Positions 25,785-34,615 are shown, counted from the first letter of the stretch. The stretch: 64,000 nucleotides of DNA from Kitasatospora setae KM-6054 (GCF_000269985.1 NC_016109.1:2666001-2730000), one strand, 5' to 3'. Numbers and translations are program-made. The notes: generated from the letters alone by a model not told the origin.

Positions 25785-25975
25785 ACAACTTCACAACCGC
25801 CTCCGAGGCCGGGGGAAGCCGGTGCGATTCCGGCGCTGACCCGCAACCGTGAGCCGCCCCCGCACCGCCGGGGCGCGGCGCAGTCGGACTGCCCGGCCGG
25901 GGGCGAGCGGCCCTCATCCGTCGTGGGTCTACGGGCGAAAACCCGGGGTGCGCCCCGGCCCGCTGCGACCGCTCA
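25785..25975 (+). ncRNA. Cobalamin riboswitch
   Basis: The conserved core GGGGGAAGCCGGTGCGATTC followed by CGGCGCTGACCCGCAACCGT is visible at 25812-25852. The matching B12 box AGTCGGACTGCCC is at 25882-25894. The element ends about 20 bases before the first gene of the ECF transporter operon. In this class, adenosylcobalamin or another cobalamin binds the RNA and shuts off expression, so the operon should be induced under B12 shortage. Boundaries are approximate. Confidence 0.92.
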
Positions 25976-25996
25976 CCGAAAGGCTTCCCCTCCCCC

Positions 25997-27379
25997 ATGC
26001 CGACCACCGCCCGCCTCGGCGCCACCGCGCTCGCCGCCGCCCTGCTGGCCGGCGCGGCCGCCGCGCCCGCGCTCGCCGACACCGCCTCCCCCTCCCCCGC
26101 TGCGTCGTCCGCCTCGTCGTCCGCCTCGCCGTCCCCGGGCGTGCCGGCCGGGCTGTACGGCAAGGGCGACCCGCAGTACGACGGGGTGTGGCGGCAGTCG
26201 CTGGCGCTGATCGCGCTCCGGCAGGAGAAGGTCGAGCCCGCCGACGCCGCCGTGCAGTGGCTGCTCGGCCAGCAGTGCGAGGACGGCGGCTGGCCGTCGT
26301 ACCGGGCCGAGGGCACCCCGTGCACCCCCGCCACCGAGGACACCAACGCCACCTCGCTGGCCGTCCAGGCGCTCACCGCGCTCGGCGGCCACCAGCAGCC
26401 CGTCACCCGCGGCACCGACTGGCTGCGCGCCCAGCAGAACCAGGACGGCAGCTGGGCGTACAACCCGGGCGCGCCCGGCGACGCCAACTCCACCGCCGTG
26501 GTGCTGAACGGCCTGCTCGCGGCCGGCCTCGACCCGGCCACGGTCAGCGCCGGCGGCCACTCCGGGCGGGACGGCCTGGCCTCCTTCCAGCTCGGCTGCG
26601 CGAACGCCGCCGACCAGCGCGGCGCGTTCCTCTACCAGCCCGCCGAGGGCGTCCCGGCCGGCGCCAACACCATCGCCTCCGCGCAGGCCCTGCTGGCCGC
26701 CGCCGGCGGACACCTCCCGGTCACCACCACCGACCGCAAGGACACCCCGCCCAAGGCCCTCGCCTGCGCCGCCGGCCAGAACACCGGACCGGTCGCGCCC
26801 GCCGACTCCGCCGAGGCCGACGCCGCCTGGCTGACCGGCCGCCTCGCGGCCGGCGGCCAGCACCTGGTCGCCACCACCCCCGGCGCCGACACCACCACCC
26901 CCGACTACAACTCCACCGCCTGGACCGTCCTCGGCCTGGTCGCCTCCGGCCACCCCGCCGAAGCCGCCGGCGCCGCCGACTGGCTGGCCGGCAACGCCTA
27001 CCCGTGGGCCGCCCAGGGCAAGAACGGCACCGACCCGGCCGCCACCGCCACCCTGGTGCTGACCGCCCGCGCCGCCAAGCTCGACCCGTACAACTTCGGC
27101 GGCGCCAACCTCGTCCAGCTGCTGCTCGACTCCGGCCCCAAGCCGAAGTCCGCCCCCGCCGCCGGCGACCCGCAGGCCACCCGCGCCCCCGGCGCCGCGA
27201 TCACCGAACCCGACGAGAACAGCGGCTTCTCGGCCGGCTGGCTGATCGGCGTCGGCCTCCTCGCCGGCATCGGCGCCGGCCTCCTCCTCAGCCTCAACCG
27301 CCGCCGCCACAAGACCGCCCCGACCACCCCGGCCACCCCTCCCGCCGCCGAGGACGACCAGCCGGAGCAGGACCGATGA
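25997..27379 (+). CDS. Secreted, membrane-anchored alpha/alpha-barrel protein, possible B12 binder
   Basis: The protein has 460 residues. A signal peptide (about 1-30, ending ALADT) is followed by a Ser/Ala linker and helical repeats with LGQQCEDGGWPSY, RAQQNQDGSWAYN and a final YNSTAWTVLGLVA block. This is the prenyltransferase/terpene-cyclase-like fold also used by the cobalamin-binding domain of intrinsic factor and transcobalamin. A C-terminal membrane helix (SAGWLIGVGLLAGIGAGLLL) and a basic tail anchor it. It is first in an operon under a cobalamin riboswitch with an ECF transporter. Capturing B12 outside the cell is a good inference, but binding residues cannot be verified. Confidence 0.8.
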   Translation: MPTTARLGATALAAALLAGAAAAPALADTASPSPAASSASSSASPSPGVPAGLYGKGDPQYDGVWRQSLALIALRQEKVEPADAAVQWLLGQQCEDGGWPSYRAEGTPCTPATEDTNATSLAVQALTALGGHQQPVTRGTDWLRAQQNQDGSWAYNPGAPGDANSTAVVLNGLLAAGLDPATVSAGGHSGRDGLASFQLGCANAADQRGAFLYQPAEGVPAGANTIASAQALLAAAGGHLPVTTTDRKDTPPKALACAAGQNTGPVAPADSAEADAAWLTGRLAAGGQHLVATTPGADTTTPDYNSTAWTVLGLVASGHPAEAAGAADWLAGNAYPWAAQGKNGTDPAATATLVLTARAAKLDPYNFGGANLVQLLLDSGPKPKSAPAAGDPQATRAPGAAITEPDENSGFSAGWLIGVGLLAGIGAGLLLSLNRRRHKTAPTTPATPPAAEDDQPEQDR

Positions 27380-28164
27380 CCCCCCGCCACCGCCCGGCCG
27401 GCACAGGAACCCCACTTCCGTCCACCCGCCCCGCCGCCCTGCCCCTCTCCCTGCTCGCCGCCCGCACGACCCTCCTCGGCCCCACCCGCGCGCCACGCCG
27501 ACGCCCCGCCGTGGCGGGAACCCTGCTCCTCTCCCTGCTCGCCGCCTGCACGACCCTCCTCGGCCCCGCAGCCGGAGCCTCCTCCGCGGCCGACTACCGG
27601 TACTGGTCGTTCTGGAAGGGCGGTCCGGACGGCTGGGCGTACCAGCAGGTCGGGCCGGCCGGGAACGTGCCGGCGGACGGGGCGGTGGACGGCTGGCGGT
27701 TCGTGCTGAGCCCGGACGGCGGGCAGGACACGCCGCGTCCCGGCCCGGCGCCGGACTTCGCGGCGGTGTGCGGCGGCACGGCGGCCGCCGGCGGGCACAA
27801 GCGGGTCGCCGTGGTGCTGGACTTCGGCACCGCGCAGGACGCCCCGAGCGGTGAACAGCCGCCCGCCGCCCGCTCGTTGTGCGCCTCGGTGCCGACGGCG
27901 GCGAACTCCGCCGAGGTGCTGGCCGCAGTGGCCGCGCCGCTGCGCTACGACTCGGGCGCGATGCTGTGCGCGATCTCCGGCTACCCGCACGCGGGTTGCG
28001 GCGAGCAGGTCGCGGCCGGTGCCGGCGCGAAGGCCGCCGGCGGCAGTGGCGGTGGCGGTTCGGGTGACGGCGGCCCGGACCTCGGGCTGTTCGCCGGGGT
28101 CGGCGCGGTGGTCCTGCTGGGCGCGGGCGCGGTCTGGCAGGCCCGTCGCCGCCGCGCCCGCTGA
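27376..28164 (+). CDS. Secreted ECF-associated protein with C-terminal anchor
   Basis: The protein has 262 residues; its ATG overlaps the previous stop (ATGA). An N-terminal secretion signal is present twice because of a short duplication. The second copy, LLLSLLAACTTLL, contains a lipobox-like LAAC. The mature domain (about 75-215) has WSFWKGGPDGWAYQQVGPAG and VDGWRFVLSPDG, with four Cys that could pair. A Gly-rich linker and a membrane helix (LFAGVGAVVLLGAGAVWQA) with an RRRRAR tail end it. Relatives occur next to B12-type ECF transporters in streptomycetes. It may be a second cobalamin-capture subunit; this is inference. Confidence 0.75.
   Translation: MTPRHRPAGTGTPLPSTRPAALPLSLLAARTTLLGPTRAPRRRPAVAGTLLLSLLAACTTLLGPAAGASSAADYRYWSFWKGGPDGWAYQQVGPAGNVPADGAVDGWRFVLSPDGGQDTPRPGPAPDFAAVCGGTAAAGGHKRVAVVLDFGTAQDAPSGEQPPAARSLCASVPTAANSAEVLAAVAAPLRYDSGAMLCAISGYPHAGCGEQVAAGAGAKAAGGSGGGGSGDGGPDLGLFAGVGAVVLLGAGAVWQARRRRAR
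27445..27567 (+). repeat. 39-bp near-perfect duplication in the signal-peptide region
   Basis: 27445-27483 and 27529-27567 differ at one base (CCCGC versus CCTGC), offset by 84 bases, so the frame is kept. The change makes LLAAR in the first copy and LLAAC in the second, so only the second has a Cys suitable for lipidation. Confidence 0.85.
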
Positions 28165-28166
28165 CC

Positions 28167-29360
28167 GTGTCCGTCCACCGCCTGTCCCGCGACCCGGTCG
28201 CCGACTCCCCTGCCGCGCAGGGCCGTTCGGCGGCCGCGCACAGTCGCGCGCTGCCCCGGCAGTTGCATCCGGGGGCGTGGTGGCTGTGGTCGCTGGGCCT
28301 GGCCGCGGCGGCCAGCCGGACCACCAATCCGCTGCTCCTGCTGCTGATCCTGGCGGTCGCGGGCTACGTGGTCGCGGCGCGCCGGGGCGACGCCCCCTGG
28401 TCGCGCTCGTACGCGGCGTTCCTCCGGCTGGGCCTGCTGGTGCTGGCTGCCCGGATGGTGCTGGCGGTGCTGCTGGGCTCGCCCGTCGGCGGCACCCACG
28501 TGCTGTTCACGCTGCCCCAGGTCCCGCTCCCCGCCTGGGCGCAGGGCGTCCGGCTGGGCGGCGCGGTGACGCTGGAGGGGGTGCTGTTCGCGCTGTACGA
28601 GGGCCTGCGGCTGGCGGTGCTGCTGGCCTGCGTGGGGGCGGCGAACGCGCTGGCCTCGCCGTCGCGGCTGCTGCGCTCGCTGCCGGGCGCGCTGTACGAG
28701 GCGGGCGTGGCGGTGGTGGTGGCGATGACCTTCGCGCCGAACCTGGTGGAGGACGTCCGACGGCTGCGGGCGGCGCGTCGGCTGCGCGGCCGGACCGACC
28801 GGGGCGTGCGGGCCGTGCTGTCGGTCGGACTGCCGGTGCTGGAGGGCGCGTTGGAGCGTTCGGTGGCGCTGGCCGCGGCGATGGACAGCCGGGGTTTCGG
28901 CCGGACCGCGCCCGTCCCGCGCCGGGTGGTGCGCACGGCCGGGGCGCTGACGCTGCTGGGGCTGCTGGCGGTGTGCTCGGCGACGTACGGGCTGCTCACC
29001 GCGGGCAGTCACCCGTGGGCGTTCCCGGTGCTGCTGGCGGGTGCGGGCGCGGCCGCGGGCGGCCTGGTGCTGGGCGGGCGGCGTTCGGTGCGGACCCGCT
29101 ACCGGCCGGACCCGTGGGCGCTGCCGGAGTGGCTGACGGCGGCTTCGGGCGTGCTGGTCGCGGCCGCGCTGATCTGGTACTCGGGCCGCTGGCCGGGCGC
29201 GCTGGCGCCGAGCGTGGTGCCGCCGGTCGCGCCGACCCTGCCGCTGCTGCCCGCGCTGGCCGTGCTGCTCGGCCTGCTGCCCGCCTTCGCCACCCCCGAG
29301 CCGCCCCGGCCGCGCCCCTCCGCCTCCTCTTCTCCCTCTTCTCCCCGGAGCACCCGGTGA
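28167..29360 (+). CDS. ECF transporter transmembrane subunit EcfT (CbiQ/CbrV type)
   Basis: The protein has 397 residues from the GTG at 28167, two bases after the previous stop. Five or more membrane helices are visible. The signature coupling helices that contact the ATPases contain RLRAARRLRGRTDRG and LAAAMDSRGFGRT, matching the A-R-G motifs of EcfT. The family member for cobalamin in actinobacteria is part of the CbrTUV-type systems. It is longer than the usual EcfT (about 260) because of extra helices at the C-terminus (PWALPEWLTAASGVLVAAAL). The stop overlaps the next gene's GTG. Confidence 0.88.
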   Translation: MSVHRLSRDPVADSPAAQGRSAAAHSRALPRQLHPGAWWLWSLGLAAAASRTTNPLLLLLILAVAGYVVAARRGDAPWSRSYAAFLRLGLLVLAARMVLAVLLGSPVGGTHVLFTLPQVPLPAWAQGVRLGGAVTLEGVLFALYEGLRLAVLLACVGAANALASPSRLLRSLPGALYEAGVAVVVAMTFAPNLVEDVRRLRAARRLRGRTDRGVRAVLSVGLPVLEGALERSVALAAAMDSRGFGRTAPVPRRVVRTAGALTLLGLLAVCSATYGLLTAGSHPWAFPVLLAGAGAAAGGLVLGGRRSVRTRYRPDPWALPEWLTAASGVLVAAALIWYSGRWPGALAPSVVPPVAPTLPLLPALAVLLGLLPAFATPEPPRPRPSASSSPSSPRSTR

Positions 29361-30973
29361 TCACTTTCGAGCAGGTCGGCGTCCGGTACGCCGACGCGTC
29401 CGCGCCCGCCCTGTCCGGCGTCGACCTGACCGTCCCGGAGGGCGAGCTGTGCCTGCTGGTGGGGCCGTCCGGGGTCGGCAAGTCGACCCTGCTGGGGACG
29501 GTCTCCGGCCTGGTGCCGCACTCCACCGGCGGCACCCTGACCGGCCGGGTCACCGTCGCCGGGCGGGACACCCGCACCCACCGGCCGCGCGACCTGGCGG
29601 ACGTGGTCGGCACGGTCGGGCAGGACCCGGCCGGGCACTTCGTCACCGACACCGTCGAGGAGGAACTCGCCTACGGCATGGAGTCGATGGGCCTGGCCCC
29701 GGCCGTGATGCGGCGCCGGGTCGAGGAGACCCTCGACCTGCTCGGCCTGGCCGACCTGCGCGGCCGCGCGCTCTCCGCGCTCTCCGGCGGGCAGCGCCAG
29801 CGGGTGGCGATCGGCTCGGTGCTGACCGTCCACCCGAAGGTGCTGGTGCTGGACGAGCCGACCTCGGCGCTCGACCCGGGCGCCGCCGAGGAGGTGCTGG
29901 CCGTCCTGCAGCGGCTGGTGCACGACCTGGGCACCACCGTCCTGCTGTCCGAGCACCGCCTGGAGCGGGTCGTCCAGTACGCCGACCGGGTGCTGCTGCT
30001 GCCCGGGCCCGGCGAGCCGCCGGTGCTCGGCGACCCGGCCGCGCTGATGGCCCGCTCGCCGGTCCGGCCGCCGGTGGTCGAGCTGGGCCTGCTCGCGGGC
30101 TGGACGCCGCTGCCGCTGACCGTCCGCGACGCCCGTCGCCGGGCGGCCGAACTGCGCGACCGGCTCCCGGCGCCCGCCCCCCGGCCGTCCCCGCCGCCCG
30201 CCCCGCCGGTCGCCACGGTCAGCCGGCTGGTGGTCTCGCGCGGCCCGGTCCCGGCCCTGCGCGGCGTCGAACTCGCCCTCGTCCCCGGGCAGATCACCGC
30301 CCTGATGGGGCGCAACGGCGCCGGCAAGTCCACCCTGCTCGGCAGCCTGGTCGGCCTGCACGCCCCCGACTCCGGCAGCGTCCGGGTCGGCGGCCTCACC
30401 CCGCACAAGGCCCGCCCCAAGCAGCTGATCCGCTCGGTCGGACTCGTCCCGCAGGACCCGCGCGACCTGCTGTACGCCGAGACCGTCGCCGAGGAGTGCG
30501 CCGCCGCCGACCACGACGCCGACGCCGCGCCCGGCACCTGCCGGGCCCTGCTCGCCGCCCTGCTGCCCGGCGTCGCCGACGACCGGCACCCCCGCGACCT
30601 CTCCGAGGGCCAGCGCCTCACCCTCGCGCTCGCCGTCGTGCTGACCGCCCGCCCGCCGCTCGTCCTGCTCGACGAGCCCACCCGCGGCCTGGACTACGCC
30701 GCCAAGGCCCGCCTAGTCGCCGTCCTGCGCGCGCTCGCCGACGACGGCCACGCCGTCCTGCTCGCCACCCACGACGTCGAACTCGCCGCCGAACTCGCCC
30801 ACCGCACCGCCGTCCTCGCCGAGGGCGAGATCGTCGCCGACGGCCCCACCCCGGACGTCGTCCTCGCCTCCCCCACCTTCGCCCCGCAGACCGCGAAGAT
30901 CCTCCCCCCGCACCTCACCGTCGCCGACGCCGCCACCGCCCTCGCGGCCCTCACCGCCGAGCCGCCCCGATGA
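29357..30973 (+). CDS. Fused ECF ATPases (EcfA1-EcfA2)
   Basis: This 538-residue protein contains two ABC domains in one chain. Domain 1 (about 1-240) has Walker A GPSGVGKST, signature LSGGQRQRVA and Walker B VLVLDEPTSALD. Domain 2 (about 295-520) has GRNGAGKST, a variant signature LSEGQRLTLA and VLLDEPTRGLD. The linker is Pro-rich. It powers vitamin import by the ECF complex on the inner membrane face. The start overlaps ecfT (GTGA) and the stop overlaps the S component (ATGA), so all are translationally coupled. Confidence 0.93.
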   Translation: MITFEQVGVRYADASAPALSGVDLTVPEGELCLLVGPSGVGKSTLLGTVSGLVPHSTGGTLTGRVTVAGRDTRTHRPRDLADVVGTVGQDPAGHFVTDTVEEELAYGMESMGLAPAVMRRRVEETLDLLGLADLRGRALSALSGGQRQRVAIGSVLTVHPKVLVLDEPTSALDPGAAEEVLAVLQRLVHDLGTTVLLSEHRLERVVQYADRVLLLPGPGEPPVLGDPAALMARSPVRPPVVELGLLAGWTPLPLTVRDARRRAAELRDRLPAPAPRPSPPPAPPVATVSRLVVSRGPVPALRGVELALVPGQITALMGRNGAGKSTLLGSLVGLHAPDSGSVRVGGLTPHKARPKQLIRSVGLVPQDPRDLLYAETVAEECAAADHDADAAPGTCRALLAALLPGVADDRHPRDLSEGQRLTLALAVVLTARPPLVLLDEPTRGLDYAAKARLVAVLRALADDGHAVLLATHDVELAAELAHRTAVLAEGEIVADGPTPDVVLASPTFAPQTAKILPPHLTVADAATALAALTAEPPR

Positions 30974-31812
30974 CCGACCCCCTCACCCCGCCCGCCCTCA
31001 CCCCGCCCGCCCTCGGCCGACCCGTCCCGCTCGGGCGGCGCGCCGCGCTGCTCCTCGTCCTGGTCTCCGCGATCGGCGTCGCCGCGTTCGGCTGGCCGCT
31101 GCTCGCCGCCCGGGGCTCCGACCTGGTCGGCCACTCCGCCGACGCGCCGTGGCTGTTCGCCCTGCTGATGCCGCTGCTGCTGGCCGTCGCGGTCGCCCAG
31201 CTCGCCGCCGGCCGCGACGCCACCGGCGCGCCGGGCCTCGACGCCAAGGCCGTCGCCATGCTCGGCGTGCTCGCCGCGGCCGGCGCCGCCCTGCGGCCGC
31301 TCGGCGGCGGCACCGCGGGCCTGGAGCCGATGTTCTTCCTGATGGTGCTGGCCGGCCGGGCCCTCGGACCGGGCTTCGGCTTCGTCCTGGGCGCGCTCGC
31401 CATGTTCGCCTCCGGCCTGCTCACCGGCGGCGTCGGGCCCTGGCTGCCGTTCCAGATGCTCACCATGGGCTGGGTCTGCCTCGGCGCCGGCCTCCTCCCG
31501 GGCGCCGCCCGGCTGCGCGGCCGCGCCGAACTCCTGCTGCTGGCCGCCTACGGCATCGCCGCCTCCGTCGGCTACGGCACCGTGATGAACCTCCAGGGCT
31601 GGCCGTACATCAGCGGCCTCGGCCTCTCCCTCTCCTTCGTCCCCGGCGACCCGCTCCCCGCCAACCTCACCCGCTTCGCCGTCTACTGCCTCACCACCTC
31701 GCTCGGCTGGGACCTCTCCCGCGCCGCCCTCACCGCCGTCCTCTGCCTCAGCGTCGGCGGCCCCCTGCTGCGCACCCTCCGCCGCGCCACCCGCCGCGCC
31801 GCCTTCCGCTGA
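30970..31812 (+). CDS. ECF transporter substrate-binding subunit (EcfS, likely cobalamin-specific)
   Basis: The 280-residue integral membrane protein has six or seven helices and the motif LGGGTAGLEPMFFLMVLAGR followed by ALGPGFGFVLGALAMFASGL. This is the pattern of the ECF S components near cobalamin riboswitches (CbrT-like). It provides substrate specificity for the fused ATPase and EcfT. Evidence for cobalamin rather than another vitamin is the riboswitch upstream of the operon. The ATG overlaps the preceding TGA. An inverted repeat follows the stop. Confidence 0.87.
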   Translation: MTDPLTPPALTPPALGRPVPLGRRAALLLVLVSAIGVAAFGWPLLAARGSDLVGHSADAPWLFALLMPLLLAVAVAQLAAGRDATGAPGLDAKAVAMLGVLAAAGAALRPLGGGTAGLEPMFFLMVLAGRALGPGFGFVLGALAMFASGLLTGGVGPWLPFQMLTMGWVCLGAGLLPGAARLRGRAELLLLAAYGIAASVGYGTVMNLQGWPYISGLGLSLSFVPGDPLPANLTRFAVYCLTTSLGWDLSRAALTAVLCLSVGGPLLRTLRRATRRAAFR

Positions 31813-31824
31813 CCCACGGCGAAC

Positions 31825-31851
31825 GGGGCCGGCCTCCCCGAGACCGGCCCC
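31825..31851. terminator. Hairpin after the ECF operon
   Basis: GGGGCCGG and CCGGCCCC form a perfect 8-bp stem with an 11-base loop, between the convergent EcfS and monooxygenase genes. Confidence 0.65.
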
Positions 31852-31864
31852 GCCACCCGCTCCG

Positions 31865-32179
31865 CTACTCCTTCGGCCCGGTCTGCTGCACGACCTCGAA
31901 CGACCACACCTCGGACCCGCTCGCCGCCGGCCGCGGCCGGTCCCCGCCGCCCTGGTGCGCCTGCTTCATCGGCCCCTCCATCCAGGCCCGGAACGACTCC
32001 TCGTCCCGCCACCGGGTGTACACCAGGTACTGGTCCGTCCCCTCCACCGGCCGCAGCAGCTCGAACCACTCGAACCCGTCCGACCCCTCCACCGCCCCGG
32101 CCCGCGACGCGAACCGCTGCTCCAGCACCTCCCGCTGCTCCGACGGGACCGTCAGCACGTTGATCTTCACTACGCTCAT
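31865..32179 (-). CDS. ABM-family monooxygenase-like protein
   Basis: This 104-residue protein starts MSVVKINVLTVPSEQREVLE and has the antibiotic-biosynthesis-monooxygenase fold. FASRAGAVEGSDGFEWFELL and VYTRWRDEESFRAWME correspond to the core strands and helix, giving a dimeric ferredoxin-like barrel. Family members include heme-degrading enzymes (IsdG/HmoA type) and cofactor-free quinone-forming oxygenases. It resembles the mycobacterial MhuD/HmoA-like group, but the heme-contact residues cannot be confirmed. The short frame upstream (32224-32442) may be cotranscribed. Confidence 0.83.
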   Translation of the reverse strand: MSVVKINVLTVPSEQREVLEQRFASRAGAVEGSDGFEWFELLRPVEGTDQYLVYTRWRDEESFRAWMEGPMKQAHQGGGDRPRPAASGSEVWSFEVVQQTGPKE

Positions 32180-32223
32180 GCCGCCCATCCTCCCCCACCT
32201 CACACCACCCGTCCCGGTCAGCT

Positions 32224-32442
32224 CTACCCGTCCGCGAGTGTTACGAAGAGCTCGACCGTCTCCCTGCGGCGCGCCTCCCGCTCGCGCTGCCCGCACAGGC
32301 TGCCGGTGCGCCACGCCTCTCGGATCTGCGCGGAGGAGTCGTCCCCGCGCTGGTCGATCCGGTGTCGCCAGTCATCGAGCAGCGGTCCCAGTGGGCGCCC
32401 GCCCGGGCCGGCGGGCATGCCGCGCCCGGCACGAATGACCAT
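32224..32442 (-). CDS. Possible 72-residue protein, unrecognised
   Basis: The frame encodes LLDDWRHRIDQRGDDSSAQI and RTGSLCGQREREARRRETVE, with coding-like third positions, and stops 45 bases before the monooxygenase start. There is no clear ribosome site at the ATG at 32442, and the first 18 residues are low-complexity, so the true start may be elsewhere or the frame may be chance. Confidence 0.3.
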   Translation of the reverse strand: MVIRAGRGMPAGPGGRPLGPLLDDWRHRIDQRGDDSSAQIREAWRTGSLCGQREREARRRETVELFVTLADG

Positions 32443-32554
32443 AAAAGCGCATGTACCGGACGGGAAGCGGGCCGGGTCACGGGCGTCCCTGTTGCCCCGG
32501 GGAATGCTCCTGCATAATCACCCCGTTCGATTCCGACCCGAGGAGGACCGGCCC

Positions 32555-34009
32555 ATGCCGGCAGAGCGCTGTCCCCGCTGCGGCACCGCACGCACGGCCG
32601 GCAGTTGCGCCTGCGGCGCCGCCTCCCCGGTCGAGGAGACCGCGGTCCTCCCGCACCTGGAGGGCCCGCCACTGGTCCGGCCGTACGTGGCCGGGACGCC
32701 CGTGGTGGAGGCCGGCGACCCGGCCGGCGACCCGTTCGCCACCCGGATCGCGCCGCCCGCGCCCAGCCCGCACGTCCCGCCCGCCGCGCCCGTCCCGCCG
32801 TCGGCCCCGGCGGCTCCGGTGCCCCCGGTCGCGGTGCCGACGTCCGCGGACCGGCCGCCCGCGGTGCAGCCGATCACCGGCCCGCCGAGCGCCCCGCCGC
32901 CGCAGCCGGGCCGTCCCCCGCGCGTCCCGCAGGCCGCCAGCCCGTTCGGGCCGGTGCAGCCGCACCCGGACGCCGCCGCGACCCAGTTGCTGCCGCCCGT
33001 GCCGCCCCAGCACGTCCCGCCCCGGCAGGCGCCCCCGCAAGCCGCGCCGGGCCGCTTCGTACCGACCCCGCCGCCGGACCAGTTCCCCGGCCAGTTCCCG
33101 GACCAGGCGGTGCCGCCGGTCGAGCAGACCATGCCGCTGCCCCGGGCCACCCCGTACGCGTCCCCGACGGCCGCCGCCTACCCGCCGGTGCCCGCCGCCG
33201 GATCGACCGAGGCGACCCAGCTGATCCAGCTCGACGGGTACGAGGACGGACCCGGAGACGGGTATGGGGACGAGCCGCCCGGCGGCGCGTCCGGGACCGA
33301 CCTCGGCATGTTCACCTTCCGCGAGGACGGCGAGGCCGGCCGGGCCGACCGGCGGGAGCGGCGGCGGCAGAGCGCGGACCGCCGCCGGCTGGTGATCGCG
33401 GGCGGTGCGGTCGGGGTGACGGCGCTGGGCGCGACCCTGGCGATGCTGCTGTCCTCGTCGTCGACCTCCGGGGTCGACCGGGCGCTGCCCGCGCCGACCG
33501 GTCCGGCGGTGTCCGCGCCGGCCGAGGTGTCGCCGAGCCCGGCCGAGACCTCGCCGGCCGCCGCGTCGTCCGCCCCGGCGGAGCCGAGCCCGTCGCCGAC
33601 CCGGACCACGGCCCGGCCGACCCAGGCGGTGACCAGCAAGGCCCCGGCGGTGCCGACCAACCAGGCGCCGGTGGCGGTGGCGCCGAGCACCTCGGCGGCC
33701 GCGCCGTCGCCCAGCCCCACCCCCTCGTTCGTTCCCGGCCGGGTTCTGCGGCTCGGCGACACCGGGCCGGAGGTCGTCGCGATGCAGCGCCTGCTGATGG
33801 CCTACAACTGCAACAACATCGGACCGCTCGACCAGAACCGCACCGACCTCACCAACCAGCCGGGCTTCGGCAGTTGGACGCTGAGCGTGCTGAGCAGCTT
33901 CCAGCAGGACCAGAAGCAGGCCCACAACCTGCGCGGCTTCCAGCCCGGGACGTACGACGCCCCCACCCAGGAGGCCCTGCAGAGCGCGGCGCCGAAGCAC
34001 AACTGCTGA
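32555..34009 (+). CDS. Membrane-anchored peptidoglycan-binding-domain protein
   Basis: The protein has 484 residues behind an AGGAGG site. The N-terminus carries a CPRCGTARTAGSCACG zinc-binding knuckle. Residues 30-250 are Pro-rich and disordered. After a basic RRERRRQSADRRR comes one membrane helix (LVIAGGAVGVTALGATLAML). A Ser/Pro/Ala linker leads to a PG_binding_1 domain at the C-terminus (VLRLGDTGPEVVAMQRLL, SFQQDQKQAHNLRGF, TYDAPTQEALQSA). The outer domain should bind cell-wall glycan or stem peptide, while the inner part could interact with cytoplasmic partners. No catalytic domain is present. It is convergent with the GDT1-family gene. Confidence 0.83.
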   Translation: MPAERCPRCGTARTAGSCACGAASPVEETAVLPHLEGPPLVRPYVAGTPVVEAGDPAGDPFATRIAPPAPSPHVPPAAPVPPSAPAAPVPPVAVPTSADRPPAVQPITGPPSAPPPQPGRPPRVPQAASPFGPVQPHPDAAATQLLPPVPPQHVPPRQAPPQAAPGRFVPTPPPDQFPGQFPDQAVPPVEQTMPLPRATPYASPTAAAYPPVPAAGSTEATQLIQLDGYEDGPGDGYGDEPPGGASGTDLGMFTFREDGEAGRADRRERRRQSADRRRLVIAGGAVGVTALGATLAMLLSSSSTSGVDRALPAPTGPAVSAPAEVSPSPAETSPAAASSAPAEPSPSPTRTTARPTQAVTSKAPAVPTNQAPVAVAPSTSAAAPSPSPTPSFVPGRVLRLGDTGPEVVAMQRLLMAYNCNNIGPLDQNRTDLTNQPGFGSWTLSVLSSFQQDQKQAHNLRGFQPGTYDAPTQEALQSAAPKHNC

Positions 34010-34024
34010 CCCCGCCAAGCCGGT

Positions 34025-34615
34025 TCAGCCGGTGGCTGCCTTGAACAGGCTCCACCCGGCCAGCACCAGCATCGCCAGCGCGGCGACCCGCACGATGACC
34101 TTCATCGGCACGTACCGGAGCAGTTTCTGCCCGCCGACGATGGCGAGGCCGCCGACCGCGCAGAGCGCGAGCCAGGCACCGAGGCCGACGGCCACCGGGT
34201 CGTCGTACTTGGCGGCGAGGTTGGCGGTCATGATCTGGGTGAGGTCGCCGAACTCGGCGACCGCGACGATGGCGAAGCTGGTGCCGGCCACCTTCCAGAA
34301 CGAGTCGTCGGCGGGTTCCCGGCCTTCGGCGCCGTCGTCCTCCTCGTCGTCCTGGTGCCAGAGCAGCATGGCGGCGCCGCCGAGGAACAGCAGGCCGGTG
34401 ATGCCCTCGACCCAGCGCTGCGGGAGCAGCGCGAGCAGGCCGCCGGCGACCAGCGCGAGGCCGACCTGGAGGGCGAACGCGGCGGCGATGCCGGCGAAGA
34501 CGTAGCCCGCCCGGTACTTGGTGCCCAGGACGAGGCTGGCCAGCGCGGTCTTGTCCGGGAGTTCGGCGAGGAAGACGATGCCGAAGGTCAGCGCGGCGAC
34601 GGTCGGGGCGTTCAT
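34025..34615 (-). CDS. TMEM165/GDT1-family transporter (UPF0016)
   Basis: The 196-residue membrane protein has six helices in two halves. The family motifs are in AELPDKTALASLVL (first half; E-L-P-D-K-T instead of the usual E-x-G-D-K-T) and VAEFGDLTQIMTANLA (second half). The acidic loop HQDDEEDDGAEGRE joins the halves. Known members export Mn or exchange Ca/Mn for protons. It is a single gene, ending 15 bases from the convergent peptidoglycan-binding gene. The 167 bases upstream contain nothing recognisable. Confidence 0.88.
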   Translation of the reverse strand: MNAPTVAALTFGIVFLAELPDKTALASLVLGTKYRAGYVFAGIAAAFALQVGLALVAGGLLALLPQRWVEGITGLLFLGGAAMLLWHQDDEEDDGAEGREPADDSFWKVAGTSFAIVAVAEFGDLTQIMTANLAAKYDDPVAVGLGAWLALCAVGGLAIVGGQKLLRYVPMKVIVRVAALAMLVLAGWSLFKAATG

